From positions 1 to 46,991 of the IMG/VR virus record IMGVR_UViG_3300021375_001670: a stretch of DNA of 46,991 bases. One strand, written 5' to 3'. This DNA is from a virus. This document shows positions 23,784 through 31,065 of this stretch, one piece after another (within the stretch, counting starts at the first letter, position 1; every line of letters begins with the position of its first letter). Under the pieces are notes generated by a model. That model was not told where the DNA came from. It ran no database searches and worked only from the letters and a program-made list of their open reading frames with translations. A program made the position numbers and the translations under genes.

Positions 23784-24771
23784 AAAGACATATATTTTAG
23801 TAGACAGTTTAAATATGTTTTTCCGTGCTAAACATGTTGGCGGTGGAAAAGACATAGACATGCGAGTTGGAATGGCAATGCATATCATGTTCAACAGTAT
23901 AAAAAAAGCATGGCGTGATTTTGATGGTGATCATGTTGTAATGTGTTTAGAAGGCCGCTCATGGCGTAAAGACTTTTATGCTCCATACAAAGCAAACAGA
24001 AAAGTTACTATGGATAAGAGAAGTGTTAGAGAACAAGAAGATGACGAACTATTTTTTGAGGCATATGATGACCTTACAAAATTTTTAGATAATCGTACTA
24101 ACTGTAGTGTAATACAGCAATCTAATGCAGAAGCAGATGATTTAATTGCTACTTGGATCCAACAACATCCAAATGATGACCATATTATTGTAAGTACAGA
24201 CAGTGACTTTTATCAGCTCTTAGCACCTAATGTCATGCAGTATAACGGCACAACAGATCAAATAGTTAGTCTAGAGGGGTTTAAGAATGCTAAGACAGGC
24301 GAGTGGGTTATAGATAAAAAGACTAAAGAAGTTAAAACTCCGGTTGTGCCTGAATGGGTATTATTTGAGAAATGTGTTAGAGGTGATAGTGCTGATAATG
24401 TGTTTAGTGCCTACCCAGGTGCAAGATTAAAAGGCACTAAGAACAAGACAGGTATTACCGAAGCATATAACGATAGGAATTCAGGTGGATATAACTTTAA
24501 TAATTTTATGTTACAACGTTGGGTAGATCATGAAGAACAAGAACACAGAGTTAAAGATGATTTTGAACGCAATAAAATTTTAATTGACTTAACTATGCAA
24601 CCTGAAGAAGTTAAGACAGAAAGCAGAAGAATTATACAAAAAGCAAAACAACAAGATGTAAAACAACAAGTAGGAATTTACTTCATGAAGTTTTGTGCTA
24701 AATGGAACTTGGAAAGAATGTCGCAAAATCCTGGAGATTATGCGGAGTTTTTAAATGGACAAGTTAGATAG
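23776..24771 (+). CDS. rnh: T4 RNase H-like 5'-3' exonuclease/flap nuclease
   Basis: 331 residues. The PIN/FEN acidic residues are visible: VDSLNMF (D10), NAEADDLIATW, STDSDFYQLL and RGDSADNVF, with the basic RKDFYAPYKANRK arch segment. T4 RNase H removes RNA primers and flaps from the lagging strand, so this enzyme would work with the polymerase and clamp encoded upstream. Length and motif order fit T4 Rnh (305 residues). It overlaps the flanking genes by 8 and 17 bases. Confidence 0.9.
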   Translation: MSKKTYILVDSLNMFFRAKHVGGGKDIDMRVGMAMHIMFNSIKKAWRDFDGDHVVMCLEGRSWRKDFYAPYKANRKVTMDKRSVREQEDDELFFEAYDDLTKFLDNRTNCSVIQQSNAEADDLIATWIQQHPNDDHIIVSTDSDFYQLLAPNVMQYNGTTDQIVSLEGFKNAKTGEWVIDKKTKEVKTPVVPEWVLFEKCVRGDSADNVFSAYPGARLKGTKNKTGITEAYNDRNSGGYNFNNFMLQRWVDHEEQEHRVKDDFERNKILIDLTMQPEEVKTESRRIIQKAKQQDVKQQVGIYFMKFCAKWNLERMSQNPGDYAEFLNGQVR

Positions 24772-25006
24772 AGCAGTAAAAAGGCTAACTGACGATTGGC
24801 CTGCTAATCCATTCTGGATTTATACAACTCCAGATGGTGGTAAAAATGTTTACAGAGCGATGAGAACGGATGTGTGTCCTAAAGGTTTTTTAGATTACAC
24901 AGGACAACCAATGAAGCAATTATTCTCTGTAGACGGAACAGTAGTTGCTCGTGATAGTGACTACGGAATTAAGGAGAAAAATGAGTACAAACACAAAGAA
25001 AAATAA
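24755..25006 (+). CDS. Hypothetical protein, 83 aa
   Basis: Overlaps the nuclease gene by 17 bases and the next gene by 26. Sequence contains LTDDWPANPFWIYTTPDGGK and a basic, Lys-rich tail. No catalytic or metal motif is apparent. Close overlap on both sides suggests coexpression with the nuclease. Confidence 0.5.
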   Translation: MDKLDRAVKRLTDDWPANPFWIYTTPDGGKNVYRAMRTDVCPKGFLDYTGQPMKQLFSVDGTVVARDSDYGIKEKNEYKHKEK

Positions 25007-25505
25007 AGCACAATTACAACAAATATCAGATGTTGCTTGGCTTGTAAGACAAGGACCTAGAAAATTAGGTATTTTAAATAAAGATATTCAGGAACATTAT
25101 TTTTACATCACAGGTAAAGAATTTGTCACATTGGATGATCAAGAAGAAGTTACTGATTATTTTGGTAATGTAAACTTATTTGATGAACAAATTGAGACCC
25201 CAGAAAACTTTATTGAAGAATTTTATATTAAAGGACATAAAGTAGATTATGCTAATCCTTTTCCTATAGATTTCGGGCATCCAGATTATAACTCGGATGT
25301 GCCATTATACAGTAAAACTGCTGATAGTGATATTTACTATGCCGCAGGATGGTACTGTATTAAATTTGATAAAGGCTGGAAACATGCAAACAGTCCTAAA
25401 TATTCTACACTTTTAACTTATGGATTTGATGGTCCGTTTAAAACAGAAATAGAGTGTAGACAGAATCTCAAAATTTTAAATAAAAAGTTACGAGTAGATG
25501 GATAG
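24981..25505 (+). CDS. Hypothetical protein, 174 aa
   Basis: Start at ATG 24981, preceded by AAGGAG (24971-24976). A basic N-terminus is followed by an acidic middle (LDDQEEVTDYFGNVNLFDE) and a Tyr/Trp-rich C-terminal region. No family recognised. The stop overlaps the next gene by 8 bases. Confidence 0.55.
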   Translation: MSTNTKKNKAQLQQISDVAWLVRQGPRKLGILNKDIQEHYFYITGKEFVTLDDQEEVTDYFGNVNLFDEQIETPENFIEEFYIKGHKVDYANPFPIDFGHPDYNSDVPLYSKTADSDIYYAAGWYCIKFDKGWKHANSPKYSTLLTYGFDGPFKTEIECRQNLKILNKKLRVDG

Positions 25506-25761
25506 TGATTTTAGTTTACCGGAAGATTGTGGATATAATAAAATATTTAAACACCAATGGAAAACATCACAACACGGCTTACCTTTAAATTGTACTCACA
25601 TAATAGATAGTTATGCAGAAGGCAAATGGGGGTGGCACTTTACTCCTCATAGAGCTATGGATTACAGTAGAGAGGATTGGTATAAAGACCAAACTTTAGT
25701 AATAACTTTTGAAAAACAGATGGACCTAATTTTGTGCAAGTTAGTAGTAGACATCACATAA
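25498..25761 (+). CDS. Hypothetical protein, 87 aa
   Basis: Coupled to the previous gene by overlap. The protein is rich in aromatic residues (GKWGWHFTPHRAMDYS, DWYKDQTLVITF), suggesting a compact beta fold. Two Cys (one near the start, one in LILCKLVVDIT) show no metal-binding spacing. Family unknown. Confidence 0.5.
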   Translation: MDSDFSLPEDCGYNKIFKHQWKTSQHGLPLNCTHIIDSYAEGKWGWHFTPHRAMDYSREDWYKDQTLVITFEKQMDLILCKLVVDIT

Positions 25762-25769
25762 ATAAAAAC

Positions 25770-25985
25770 ATGAATAAAGGAACATTAAATTTTTGGAACA
25801 GTAGGAAACAATACGGAATTGTTTCTGCTGGTAAGTCAAACATATATCTAAAACGTCATCACGTTACTAGTCCATCTGCTCCAGCAAAATTAACTGGCGG
25901 TATGGAAGTAGAGTTTGATACAGAAGTTAATGGTATGGAAATACAATCAACATGTGACTTAACACCTAGGATAAAAACAGAATAA
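25770..25985 (+). CDS. Divergent cold-shock-domain protein, 71 aa
   Basis: Start at ATG 25770. The beginning MNKGTLNFWNSRKQYGIVS lines up with the cold-shock pattern 'G.vkwFn..kgyGFI', and SNIYLKRHHV lines up with RNP2 'diFvH.s'. GGMEVEFDTEVNGMEIQSTC matches the last strands. RNP1 is changed from KGFGFI to KQYGIV, so nucleic-acid binding may differ. A CATAAATA box lies at 25757-25764. Stop overlaps the glutaredoxin ATG by one base. Confidence 0.55.
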   Translation: MNKGTLNFWNSRKQYGIVSAGKSNIYLKRHHVTSPSAPAKLTGGMEVEFDTEVNGMEIQSTCDLTPRIKTE

Positions 25986-26218
25986 TGAAAGTAGAAATTT
26001 ACAGCAAACCACAATGCCCTTTCTGTGTACAAGCAAAAGCATTAGCAGAAAGAGAAGGATACGAACTAACATACAAAATGTTAGATGAGGATTTTGATAG
26101 AGAAACACTAATGGAAACATTTCCAGGTGCTAGAACATTCCCTCAAATCATCGTTGACGGCGAAAAGATTGGCGGATTTACAGAATTCAAAGCATTAGTA
26201 GATAGCAAAAAAGGCTAA
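25985..26218 (+). CDS. Glutaredoxin
   Basis: 77 residues, a full single-domain glutaredoxin. Active site CPFC lies in YSKPQCPFCVQAKALA (about residues 11-14), followed by the cis-Pro region TFPQIIVDG and the C-terminal GGFTEFKAL. It would reduce disulfides, for example in ribonucleotide reductase, as T4 NrdC does. Coupled by TAATG to the cold-shock-like gene. Confidence 0.93.
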   Translation: MKVEIYSKPQCPFCVQAKALAEREGYELTYKMLDEDFDRETLMETFPGARTFPQIIVDGEKIGGFTEFKALVDSKKG

Positions 26219-26225
26219 TATTAAC

Positions 26226-26241
26226 TACAGTTTTAACTGTA
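26226..26241 (+). repeat. Perfect short inverted repeat after glutaredoxin
   Basis: TACAGTTTTAACTGTA is a 16-base palindrome just after the glutaredoxin stop. As RNA it would be a 6-bp hairpin without a following U-tract, so it is not a standard terminator; it could be an operator or an RNA processing site. Confidence 0.5.
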
Positions 26242-26247
26242 AAATAA

Positions 26248-26255
26248 GATAAATA
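26248..26255 (+). promoter_or_regulatory. Possible late promoter box
   Basis: GATAAATA, identical to the plus-strand box at 7628-7635, in a 58-base intergenic spacer 22 bases before the ATG at 26277. Confidence 0.35.
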
Positions 26256-26256
26256 A

Positions 26257-26276
26257 GTGTATAGGAGACTATACAC
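26257..26276 (+). promoter_or_regulatory. GAGA-tetraloop hairpin that holds the ribosome binding site
   Basis: GTGTATAG (26257-26264), loop GAGA (26265-26268), CTATACAC (26269-26276): a perfect 8-bp stem with a GNRA loop ending one base before the ATG. The AGGAG ribosome binding site (26263-26267) lies half in the stem and half in the loop, so folding should limit translation of the gene at 26277. Confidence 0.8.
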
Positions 26277-26579
26277 ATGAGCAGACCAAAACCAAAAGTT
26301 TTATTAGAAGTAGTAAATAAAACGTCATATAAAGCAGAGCAAGTCCTAGAAGCAGAAGCAATTTATAGTGTTTTCTATAAGGACCAACCTATTAATCTAC
26401 GAACATTACACACTTTAGTTTCTTACCCTGGACCTAAATACAAAAAAGTTTCCTTCAGTAATCCAGGCCATGCATTTAATCTTGCTGAACGTTTGAACGG
26501 AATTTTTTCTTGTGAGGACTTCAAGGTTTTTAAAATGGTACAAGGACCTGAAGTGTCTGAAGATGACATCAAAAAGTGA
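26277..26579 (+). CDS. Hypothetical protein behind an RBS hairpin, 100 aa
   Basis: ATG 26277 follows directly after a hairpin containing its AGGAG. Basic N-terminus (SRPKPKVLLEVVNK), central SVFYKDQPINLRTLHTLVSY, and a C-terminal acidic tail. The middle could form a small alpha/beta domain. Not recognised, but its controlled start suggests a product whose amount matters. It overlaps the next gene by 17 bases. Confidence 0.6.
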   Translation: MSRPKPKVLLEVVNKTSYKAEQVLEAEAIYSVFYKDQPINLRTLHTLVSYPGPKYKKVSFSNPGHAFNLAERLNGIFSCEDFKVFKMVQGPEVSEDDIKK

Positions 26580-27000
26580 TCAACCGTTACAATATAAAGT
26601 AATAGATACTATATTTAATATAATACAAGAAGGCTTATTAAAGAGTTCTTCGCGAATTCCAGGCATTCCTAAAAATAGTAAACATTACGAAATCTTTAAA
26701 TCGTTACCTAAGGAAAAACTGGGTTATAAGATATTTCAGAATTTTAGAATATCCAAAGGAAAACCTCAAGGACTTAGATTAACACATTTAGGTAATGAGT
26801 TATTAAAACGTAATTTTGAATACTTTGAATTTAATCATAGTATATTTCCCACTCCCAGAATGTACCTTGTATTAGATAACCAAATGCAATGGCCATATTA
26901 TTTTACTAAGAAAAAAATGGTGCTGTTTAATCGTGAAGATGCAAGTTGGTACAAACTCAATGGAAACGACATAGAATCGTTTATCGACATAATCCAATAA
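26563..27000 (+). CDS. Hypothetical protein with possible winged-helix character, 145 aa
   Basis: Start placed at ATG 26563; an in-frame ATG at 26512 would lie deep inside the previous gene. The N-terminal helical part (YKVIDTIFNIIQEGLLKSSS) and GLRLTHLGNELLKRNFEYF, which looks like a recognition helix followed by a wing, could be a DNA-binding domain; the latter half has MYLVLDNQMQWPYYFTKKKM. The assignment is tentative. It ends 27 bases before the -35 box of the MoxR promoter. Confidence 0.45.
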   Translation: MTSKSDQPLQYKVIDTIFNIIQEGLLKSSSRIPGIPKNSKHYEIFKSLPKEKLGYKIFQNFRISKGKPQGLRLTHLGNELLKRNFEYFEFNHSIFPTPRMYLVLDNQMQWPYYFTKKKMVLFNREDASWYKLNGNDIESFIDIIQ

Positions 27001-27027
27001 AAAATTAAAAAAAGTTTAAAAAAGGTG

Positions 27028-27055
27028 TTGACAATACCTAATTCTGTGCTATAGT
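27028..27055 (+). promoter_or_regulatory. Sigma70-like early promoter for the MoxR gene
   Basis: TTGACA (27028-27033), 16-base spacer, TGC-TATAGT (27050-27055). The leader that follows (about 27056-27089) is almost identical to the leader of the SWIM gene at 28338-28370. Confidence 0.75.
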
Positions 27056-27089
27056 ATATACATAATTTAAAGGTAAGGAGTAAATTATG
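27056..27089 (+). repeat. Duplicated leader module, copy 1
   Basis: The stretch from ATATACATAATTT through AAGGTAAGGAGTAA to TTATG recurs at 28338-28370 with one inserted A and one substitution, each time directly after a promoter and ending in the start codon. Confidence 0.8.
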
Positions 27090-28196
27090 GAAACATTAAA
27101 AGTAAGAGCATCGGAAGTTAAACCAGTAGTCCTAAGGGCTATGAAGGCTAACAGACCGATTTTTATCTGGGGAGCACCCGGAATAGGTAAATCAGAACTT
27201 GTTGAGCAAATTGTAAATAGTGGTGATCTAGGAACTTCTACTGTTATAGATATGCGTTTAGCACTTTTGGAACCAACAGACCTAAGAGGATATCCTTTTA
27301 GAAACCCTGAAACTAACTTAATGGAATGGTCACCACCAAGTGATTTACCTAGCAAAGAATTTGCTAGTAAATTTGATACTGTGGTATTATTTCTAGATGA
27401 GTTAAATTCAGCACCCCCAAGTGTCCAGGCGGCGGCTTATCAATTAGTACTTAATAGGAAAGTTGGACAATATGAGCTTCCTGACAATGTTAGAATTGTT
27501 GCCGCAGGTAACAGAGAAACAGACAGAGGTGTTACATTTAGAATGCCGGCACCATTAGCCAACAGATTCCGTCATATTAATATGGATGTGAACTTTGAAG
27601 ATTGGCAACAATGGGCGGTTAATAACTCAGTGCATCCTGATGTTGTGGGTTACTTAACATACAGTAAAGGCGACTTATTTGACTTTGATGCAAAAAGCTC
27701 TTCGCAGGCTTTTGCTACCCCAAGAAGTTGGAATTTTGTAAGTGAAATGCTGAATGTTGATGGGTTTAATTCTGCTAGTTCCTTCGAACAAAAAGCAGAA
27801 ATATCAGGAGCCATTGGTGAAGGAATGGCTATCAAATTTGTAGAGCATAGAAAAGTTGCAAAACATCTTCCTAACCCAAGTCAAGTTATTGACGGTTCTG
27901 TTAAAAAACTAGACAGTAAAGTTAGTTCAGAGATTAGTGCAAAGTACTCTTTAGTTGTAGGACTTGCTTACGAGCTTAACGAGGAATATCAGAAGTCTCC
28001 AAGCATTACAAAAGAGTTCAAAAGTTCTTTAAACAATCTTGTGTCGTTTGCTTTTGATAACTTTGAGCCTGAAATGGTTGTGTTCTTGTTAAGAACAATA
28101 ATGAAAGATTATCAAATTAAGTTCAATGTAAGAACTGATCTAGATACTAAACTTAGGGAGACCTTTAGTAAAAGGTATATTAAGTATATAGTATAA
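27087..28196 (+). CDS. MoxR-type AAA+ ATPase
   Basis: 369 residues. Walker A is GAPGIGKS (29-36), Walker B is VVLFLDELNS (D104, E105), sensor 1 lies in VRIVAAGNRETD, and MPAPLANRFRHI carries the arginine finger. The family usually works with a VWA-domain partner, here probably the HExxH/VWA protein at 643-1971, which has a similar promoter and leader. It may remodel or load a metal into a target complex. The C-terminal third is helical. ATG is preceded by a strong AAGGAG. A structured 3' region and terminator follow. Confidence 0.9.
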   Translation: METLKVRASEVKPVVLRAMKANRPIFIWGAPGIGKSELVEQIVNSGDLGTSTVIDMRLALLEPTDLRGYPFRNPETNLMEWSPPSDLPSKEFASKFDTVVLFLDELNSAPPSVQAAAYQLVLNRKVGQYELPDNVRIVAAGNRETDRGVTFRMPAPLANRFRHINMDVNFEDWQQWAVNNSVHPDVVGYLTYSKGDLFDFDAKSSSQAFATPRSWNFVSEMLNVDGFNSASSFEQKAEISGAIGEGMAIKFVEHRKVAKHLPNPSQVIDGSVKKLDSKVSSEISAKYSLVVGLAYELNEEYQKSPSITKEFKSSLNNLVSFAFDNFEPEMVVFLLRTIMKDYQIKFNVRTDLDTKLRETFSKRYIKYIV

Positions 28197-28203
28197 TCTA
28201 ATT

Positions 28204-28257
28204 AAAATCCCTGTGTGCCTACCTATGTTACTCCCTACCTAAGAGCACCTGGATTTT
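28204..28257 (+). ncRNA. Structured 3' element with anti-Shine-Dalgarno loop (candidate sRNA)
   Basis: AAAATCC (28204-28210) pairs with GGATTTT (28251-28257) and GTGC (28215-28218) with GCAC (28245-28248), leaving an apical loop at 28219-28244. The loop holds TTACTCCCTACCT (28228-28240), which matches the reverse complement of the leader AGGTAAGGAGTAA at 12 of 13 positions, and two copies of CCTACCTA. A perfect terminator follows at once. The RNA could be the end of the moxR message or a separate small RNA. No promoter of its own is seen. Confidence 0.45.
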
Positions 28258-28260
28258 AGA

Positions 28261-28285
28261 AGACCCCATTAAGGGGTCTTTTTTT
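28261..28285 (+). terminator. Rho-independent terminator after moxR
   Basis: AGACCCC (28261-28267), loop ATTAA, GGGGTCT (28273-28279), then a run of T to 28285. A strong GC-rich stem with U-tract; the only textbook terminator I see in the window. Confidence 0.92.
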
Positions 28286-28309
28286 GACTAAAAAATCTAC
28301 ATACATAAC

Positions 28310-28337
28310 TTGACATTATAGTATAATTTGTTATAAT
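28310..28337 (+). promoter_or_regulatory. Sigma70-like promoter for the SWIM/lipoprotein genes
   Basis: TTGACA (28310-28315), 16-base spacer, TGT-TATAAT (28332-28337), perfect hexamers, directly after the moxR terminator. Confidence 0.8.
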
Positions 28338-28370
28338 ATATACATAATTTAAGGTAAGGAGTAAGTTATG
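28338..28370 (+). repeat. Duplicated leader module, copy 2
   Basis: Nearly identical to 27056-27089 and in the same place: after the -10 box, containing AAGGTAAGGAG, ending in ATG. It also pairs with the loop of the structured RNA at 28228-28240. Confidence 0.8.
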
Positions 28371-28673
28371 ATAGAAATATTACAAGAAGTCACAGATTGG
28401 GGCAAATACCCAGTTGCAAATGGTGTTTATCATGTTAATAGTGCAGGGCAATTAGTTCAGCATAATGATAAAGTATTTAAAAATCCAATTAAACAGTTCT
28501 CTAAGAGCAGACGTAAGTTTACTAAGATAGGCGAAAGACCAGAAGAACTAGCCTCTGATATTATTCAGGTAAAAGGCAGTAATGGTAAAGTTTATATTAT
28601 AGATGACGGCAAATGTAGTTGTCCTGGTTACACATTTAGGGGGAATTGTAAACATGTTAAAGAAAACACTTAG
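28368..28673 (+). CDS. SWIM zinc-finger protein, 101 aa
   Basis: The C-terminal segment reads VYIIDDGKCSCPGYTFRGNCKHVKENT (in order C-x-C, 8 residues, C-x-H), the SWIM zinc-binding pattern, here at the very end of the protein. The rest resembles short SWIM-associated segments (KFTKIGERPEELASDI). SWIM domains bind DNA or proteins. The start has AAGGAG and a strong promoter. It overlaps the lipoprotein gene by 20 bases. Confidence 0.7.
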   Translation: MIEILQEVTDWGKYPVANGVYHVNSAGQLVQHNDKVFKNPIKQFSKSRRKFTKIGERPEELASDIIQVKGSNGKVYIIDDGKCSCPGYTFRGNCKHVKENT

Positions 28674-31065
28674 TATTGTTTTAGTATTATTTTTAGGTGC
28701 CTGTGCTAGTGGCGGCGGTTCTGCAGGAGTTACACCAACACCAACTCCACCTTCTAATAGTGGAGGAACAACGACAGAGACTGATAAACGTATTCCTTTT
28801 ACTGATTGGAGTATTACAACAAGTTTAGATATAGAAGGCTATAGCGATGAAGTTAAAATAGTTCATACAATGACTTCATATACAACTACAGGTTTACCTG
28901 CCCCTACAGAAAAATTTAAGATAGCAGATTATGGTTTTTTACAATCTACAATATATGGAAATCATAATGGGTGTGACGACTGTGGTGATGAAAGTAATGG
29001 TCTATGGTCATTTGTAAATGAAGGAATGGTTAGACAAGCAGATCTTAACGGAGATGGACATTGGGATTTTTATTTATGGAATTGGTATGGAGGAGATAAC
29101 GAGTTTGTTCCTGAATCCACTCTTATGGCATGGATAAATGATGGATCAGGACATTTTGAGTTAAGCCAAGATTTATTTGAAGGTGGTGCACCTTGTCTAA
29201 ATGGTGGTGGTATAAATTTACAATTTGTAACACAGGAAACACAAGGCGATCCTTATAGAAGTTGTGGTTGGAGTGGGCATTTTAGAAATCCTGCAGTAGC
29301 AGATTTTAATGGAGACGGCATTGATGATTTCTTTAGTGTTAGTAATCTAATATTAAGTAATAATGGAAAGTTAGTCAACGTTAGTCATAGTCATTTGCCT
29401 AATGAATTATTTTTTAATACAGATTACGGGCCTATATTTTCACATGATATTGCTATAGGCGATAGTGAAGGAGATGGTGACATAGATATATTTTTACCTA
29501 TCCACGATAATACTTGGGATAATAAAATATTACCTTGGGCTATGCTTATAAATGACGGCAATGGAAATTTTTCAGTTAATAATAATTTTCCTAAAATACC
29601 TGAGCCATGGCAAGTTAATCAAGACCCTAGTAAAGGCATGTTATGGGCTACAACGGCTTCAGTTGGTGATTTTGATAATGATGGTTTTGGTGATGTAGCA
29701 GTTGGATGGTTCAATCCTGTATTATCCAGAGAATATGGATTTGGAGAAACATACGAAAATAGCACTGGTGCTGTATTTTTTAATGACGGCACAAATGATT
29801 GGCGCAATAGACCTTGGTTAGAATTACCTGACAATTACTATGGAGAAAATGGTAATGCTAACAGCATGGCTGTAATAGATTTTAATGGTGACGGTTATTT
29901 AGATATTGTAGTTGCTTCTACAAAAAAAGACCCATATTATCAAGGTAGAATGATTCAGTTTTTTAAAAATAATGGCGGTAATAGTTTTACTGATGTCACA
30001 TCACAATATGGAAACACTACATACGCAAATGGAGGCATAAACAATCCTCAATTATGGAACGGTGAAGGATATCTTATGATAGTTGATTTTGATAATGACG
30101 GTGATTTAGATATTGTTGATAGCAATAGTGAAACTTATGTGCTATTAAATGATGGCGATACCTTTACATTATACAACGATTTTCCAAGGTTTGCAGATGG
30201 TAGGTCTTATCATGCTGTAGAAATAGATGGGAAACATTGGTATGACTTTATAGGTTCTAGGAATACTGATTCATCTAATCAGTCTACAAATACATTTTTC
30301 CAAGTGTTAGATCCACCTTTTGCTGAAATGCAACACGATATTACTACAAAACCTTATGGTTATGTGGATGGGGTGTTTAACAACTTTAAACTCACAAGAG
30401 ATTTACGCAAACAAACTTTGGGTACTAAAGTATTTTACAGTAATATAGACAATAATACATTAAAAGGATACAGTTGGAGCGGCAATGATTACGGAATAAC
30501 GGTAGGAGAGCTGTCTGGCAACACTAAGGGCGGCTTATTGGCTCTAGATGCTAAAATAGATAATCTTCATATGGGAGTATTTTATACTGATTCTACACAC
30601 AAAGGATACAATAAAACTAAATGGTATGGCACTGGAGTTGCCGATGTAGATTATAAGTCTTTAAATACATTCACAGAGTTTACAAATCCTATAAGAGATA
30701 ATTATTTTTATAGAGCAGGTGCTGGTTTTAGTTATACATGGATTGAAAGTTTTAATGAACAGAATAGCAAATACAATGTTAAAGTAAATAAATTCAGTAT
30801 GCAAGGATTTAATATCTTTGCAGATATAAATGCCTTATATAATACTAAATTTGGGCAAACGTTTTTGACAGCAGGTGTTGATTACTACACCACTATGAAA
30901 GATACTAAGATAAAATTTGCTGATGTTTTAGAATATTCTTATAATAATGAAGTAGTTGTAGGAAGAGCAAGTGTTACTCATATGTTTGGAAATTTTTATT
31001 TAAATGCTTCTGCAGATACAGAAAATAACGAAACTTATGAATTAGGTTTTAGATTGGCTTTTTAA
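28654..31065 (+). CDS. Large FG-GAP/VCBS-repeat lipoprotein with C-terminal beta-barrel-like region
   Basis: 803 residues from ATG 28654, chosen for its ribosome binding site AGGGGG and for the signal it gives: MLKKTLSIVLVLFLGAC with the lipid Cys at 17, then a Gly/Pro/Thr spacer. Six or more calcium-type FG-GAP loops follow (DLNGDGHWDF, DFNGDGIDDF, DSEGDGDIDI, DFDNDGFGDV, DFNGDGYLDI, DFDNDGDLDI), suggesting a beta-propeller. From about residue 570 the sequence turns into amphipathic strands and ends in FRLAF, like an outer-membrane barrel. A surface lipoprotein expressed in the infected cell is inferred. It shares 24 bases with the convergent minus-strand gene. Confidence 0.75.
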   Translation: MLKKTLSIVLVLFLGACASGGGSAGVTPTPTPPSNSGGTTTETDKRIPFTDWSITTSLDIEGYSDEVKIVHTMTSYTTTGLPAPTEKFKIADYGFLQSTIYGNHNGCDDCGDESNGLWSFVNEGMVRQADLNGDGHWDFYLWNWYGGDNEFVPESTLMAWINDGSGHFELSQDLFEGGAPCLNGGGINLQFVTQETQGDPYRSCGWSGHFRNPAVADFNGDGIDDFFSVSNLILSNNGKLVNVSHSHLPNELFFNTDYGPIFSHDIAIGDSEGDGDIDIFLPIHDNTWDNKILPWAMLINDGNGNFSVNNNFPKIPEPWQVNQDPSKGMLWATTASVGDFDNDGFGDVAVGWFNPVLSREYGFGETYENSTGAVFFNDGTNDWRNRPWLELPDNYYGENGNANSMAVIDFNGDGYLDIVVASTKKDPYYQGRMIQFFKNNGGNSFTDVTSQYGNTTYANGGINNPQLWNGEGYLMIVDFDNDGDLDIVDSNSETYVLLNDGDTFTLYNDFPRFADGRSYHAVEIDGKHWYDFIGSRNTDSSNQSTNTFFQVLDPPFAEMQHDITTKPYGYVDGVFNNFKLTRDLRKQTLGTKVFYSNIDNNTLKGYSWSGNDYGITVGELSGNTKGGLLALDAKIDNLHMGVFYTDSTHKGYNKTKWYGTGVADVDYKSLNTFTEFTNPIRDNYFYRAGAGFSYTWIESFNEQNSKYNVKVNKFSMQGFNIFADINALYNTKFGQTFLTAGVDYYTTMKDTKIKFADVLEYSYNNEVVVGRASVTHMFGNFYLNASADTENNETYELGFRLAF

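Noticed and set aside
28603-28653. Upstream extension of the lipoprotein gene
   Set aside because: It would run through the SWIM gene in another frame and spoil the lipoprotein signal; ATG 28654 has a ribosome binding site and a perfect lipobox.
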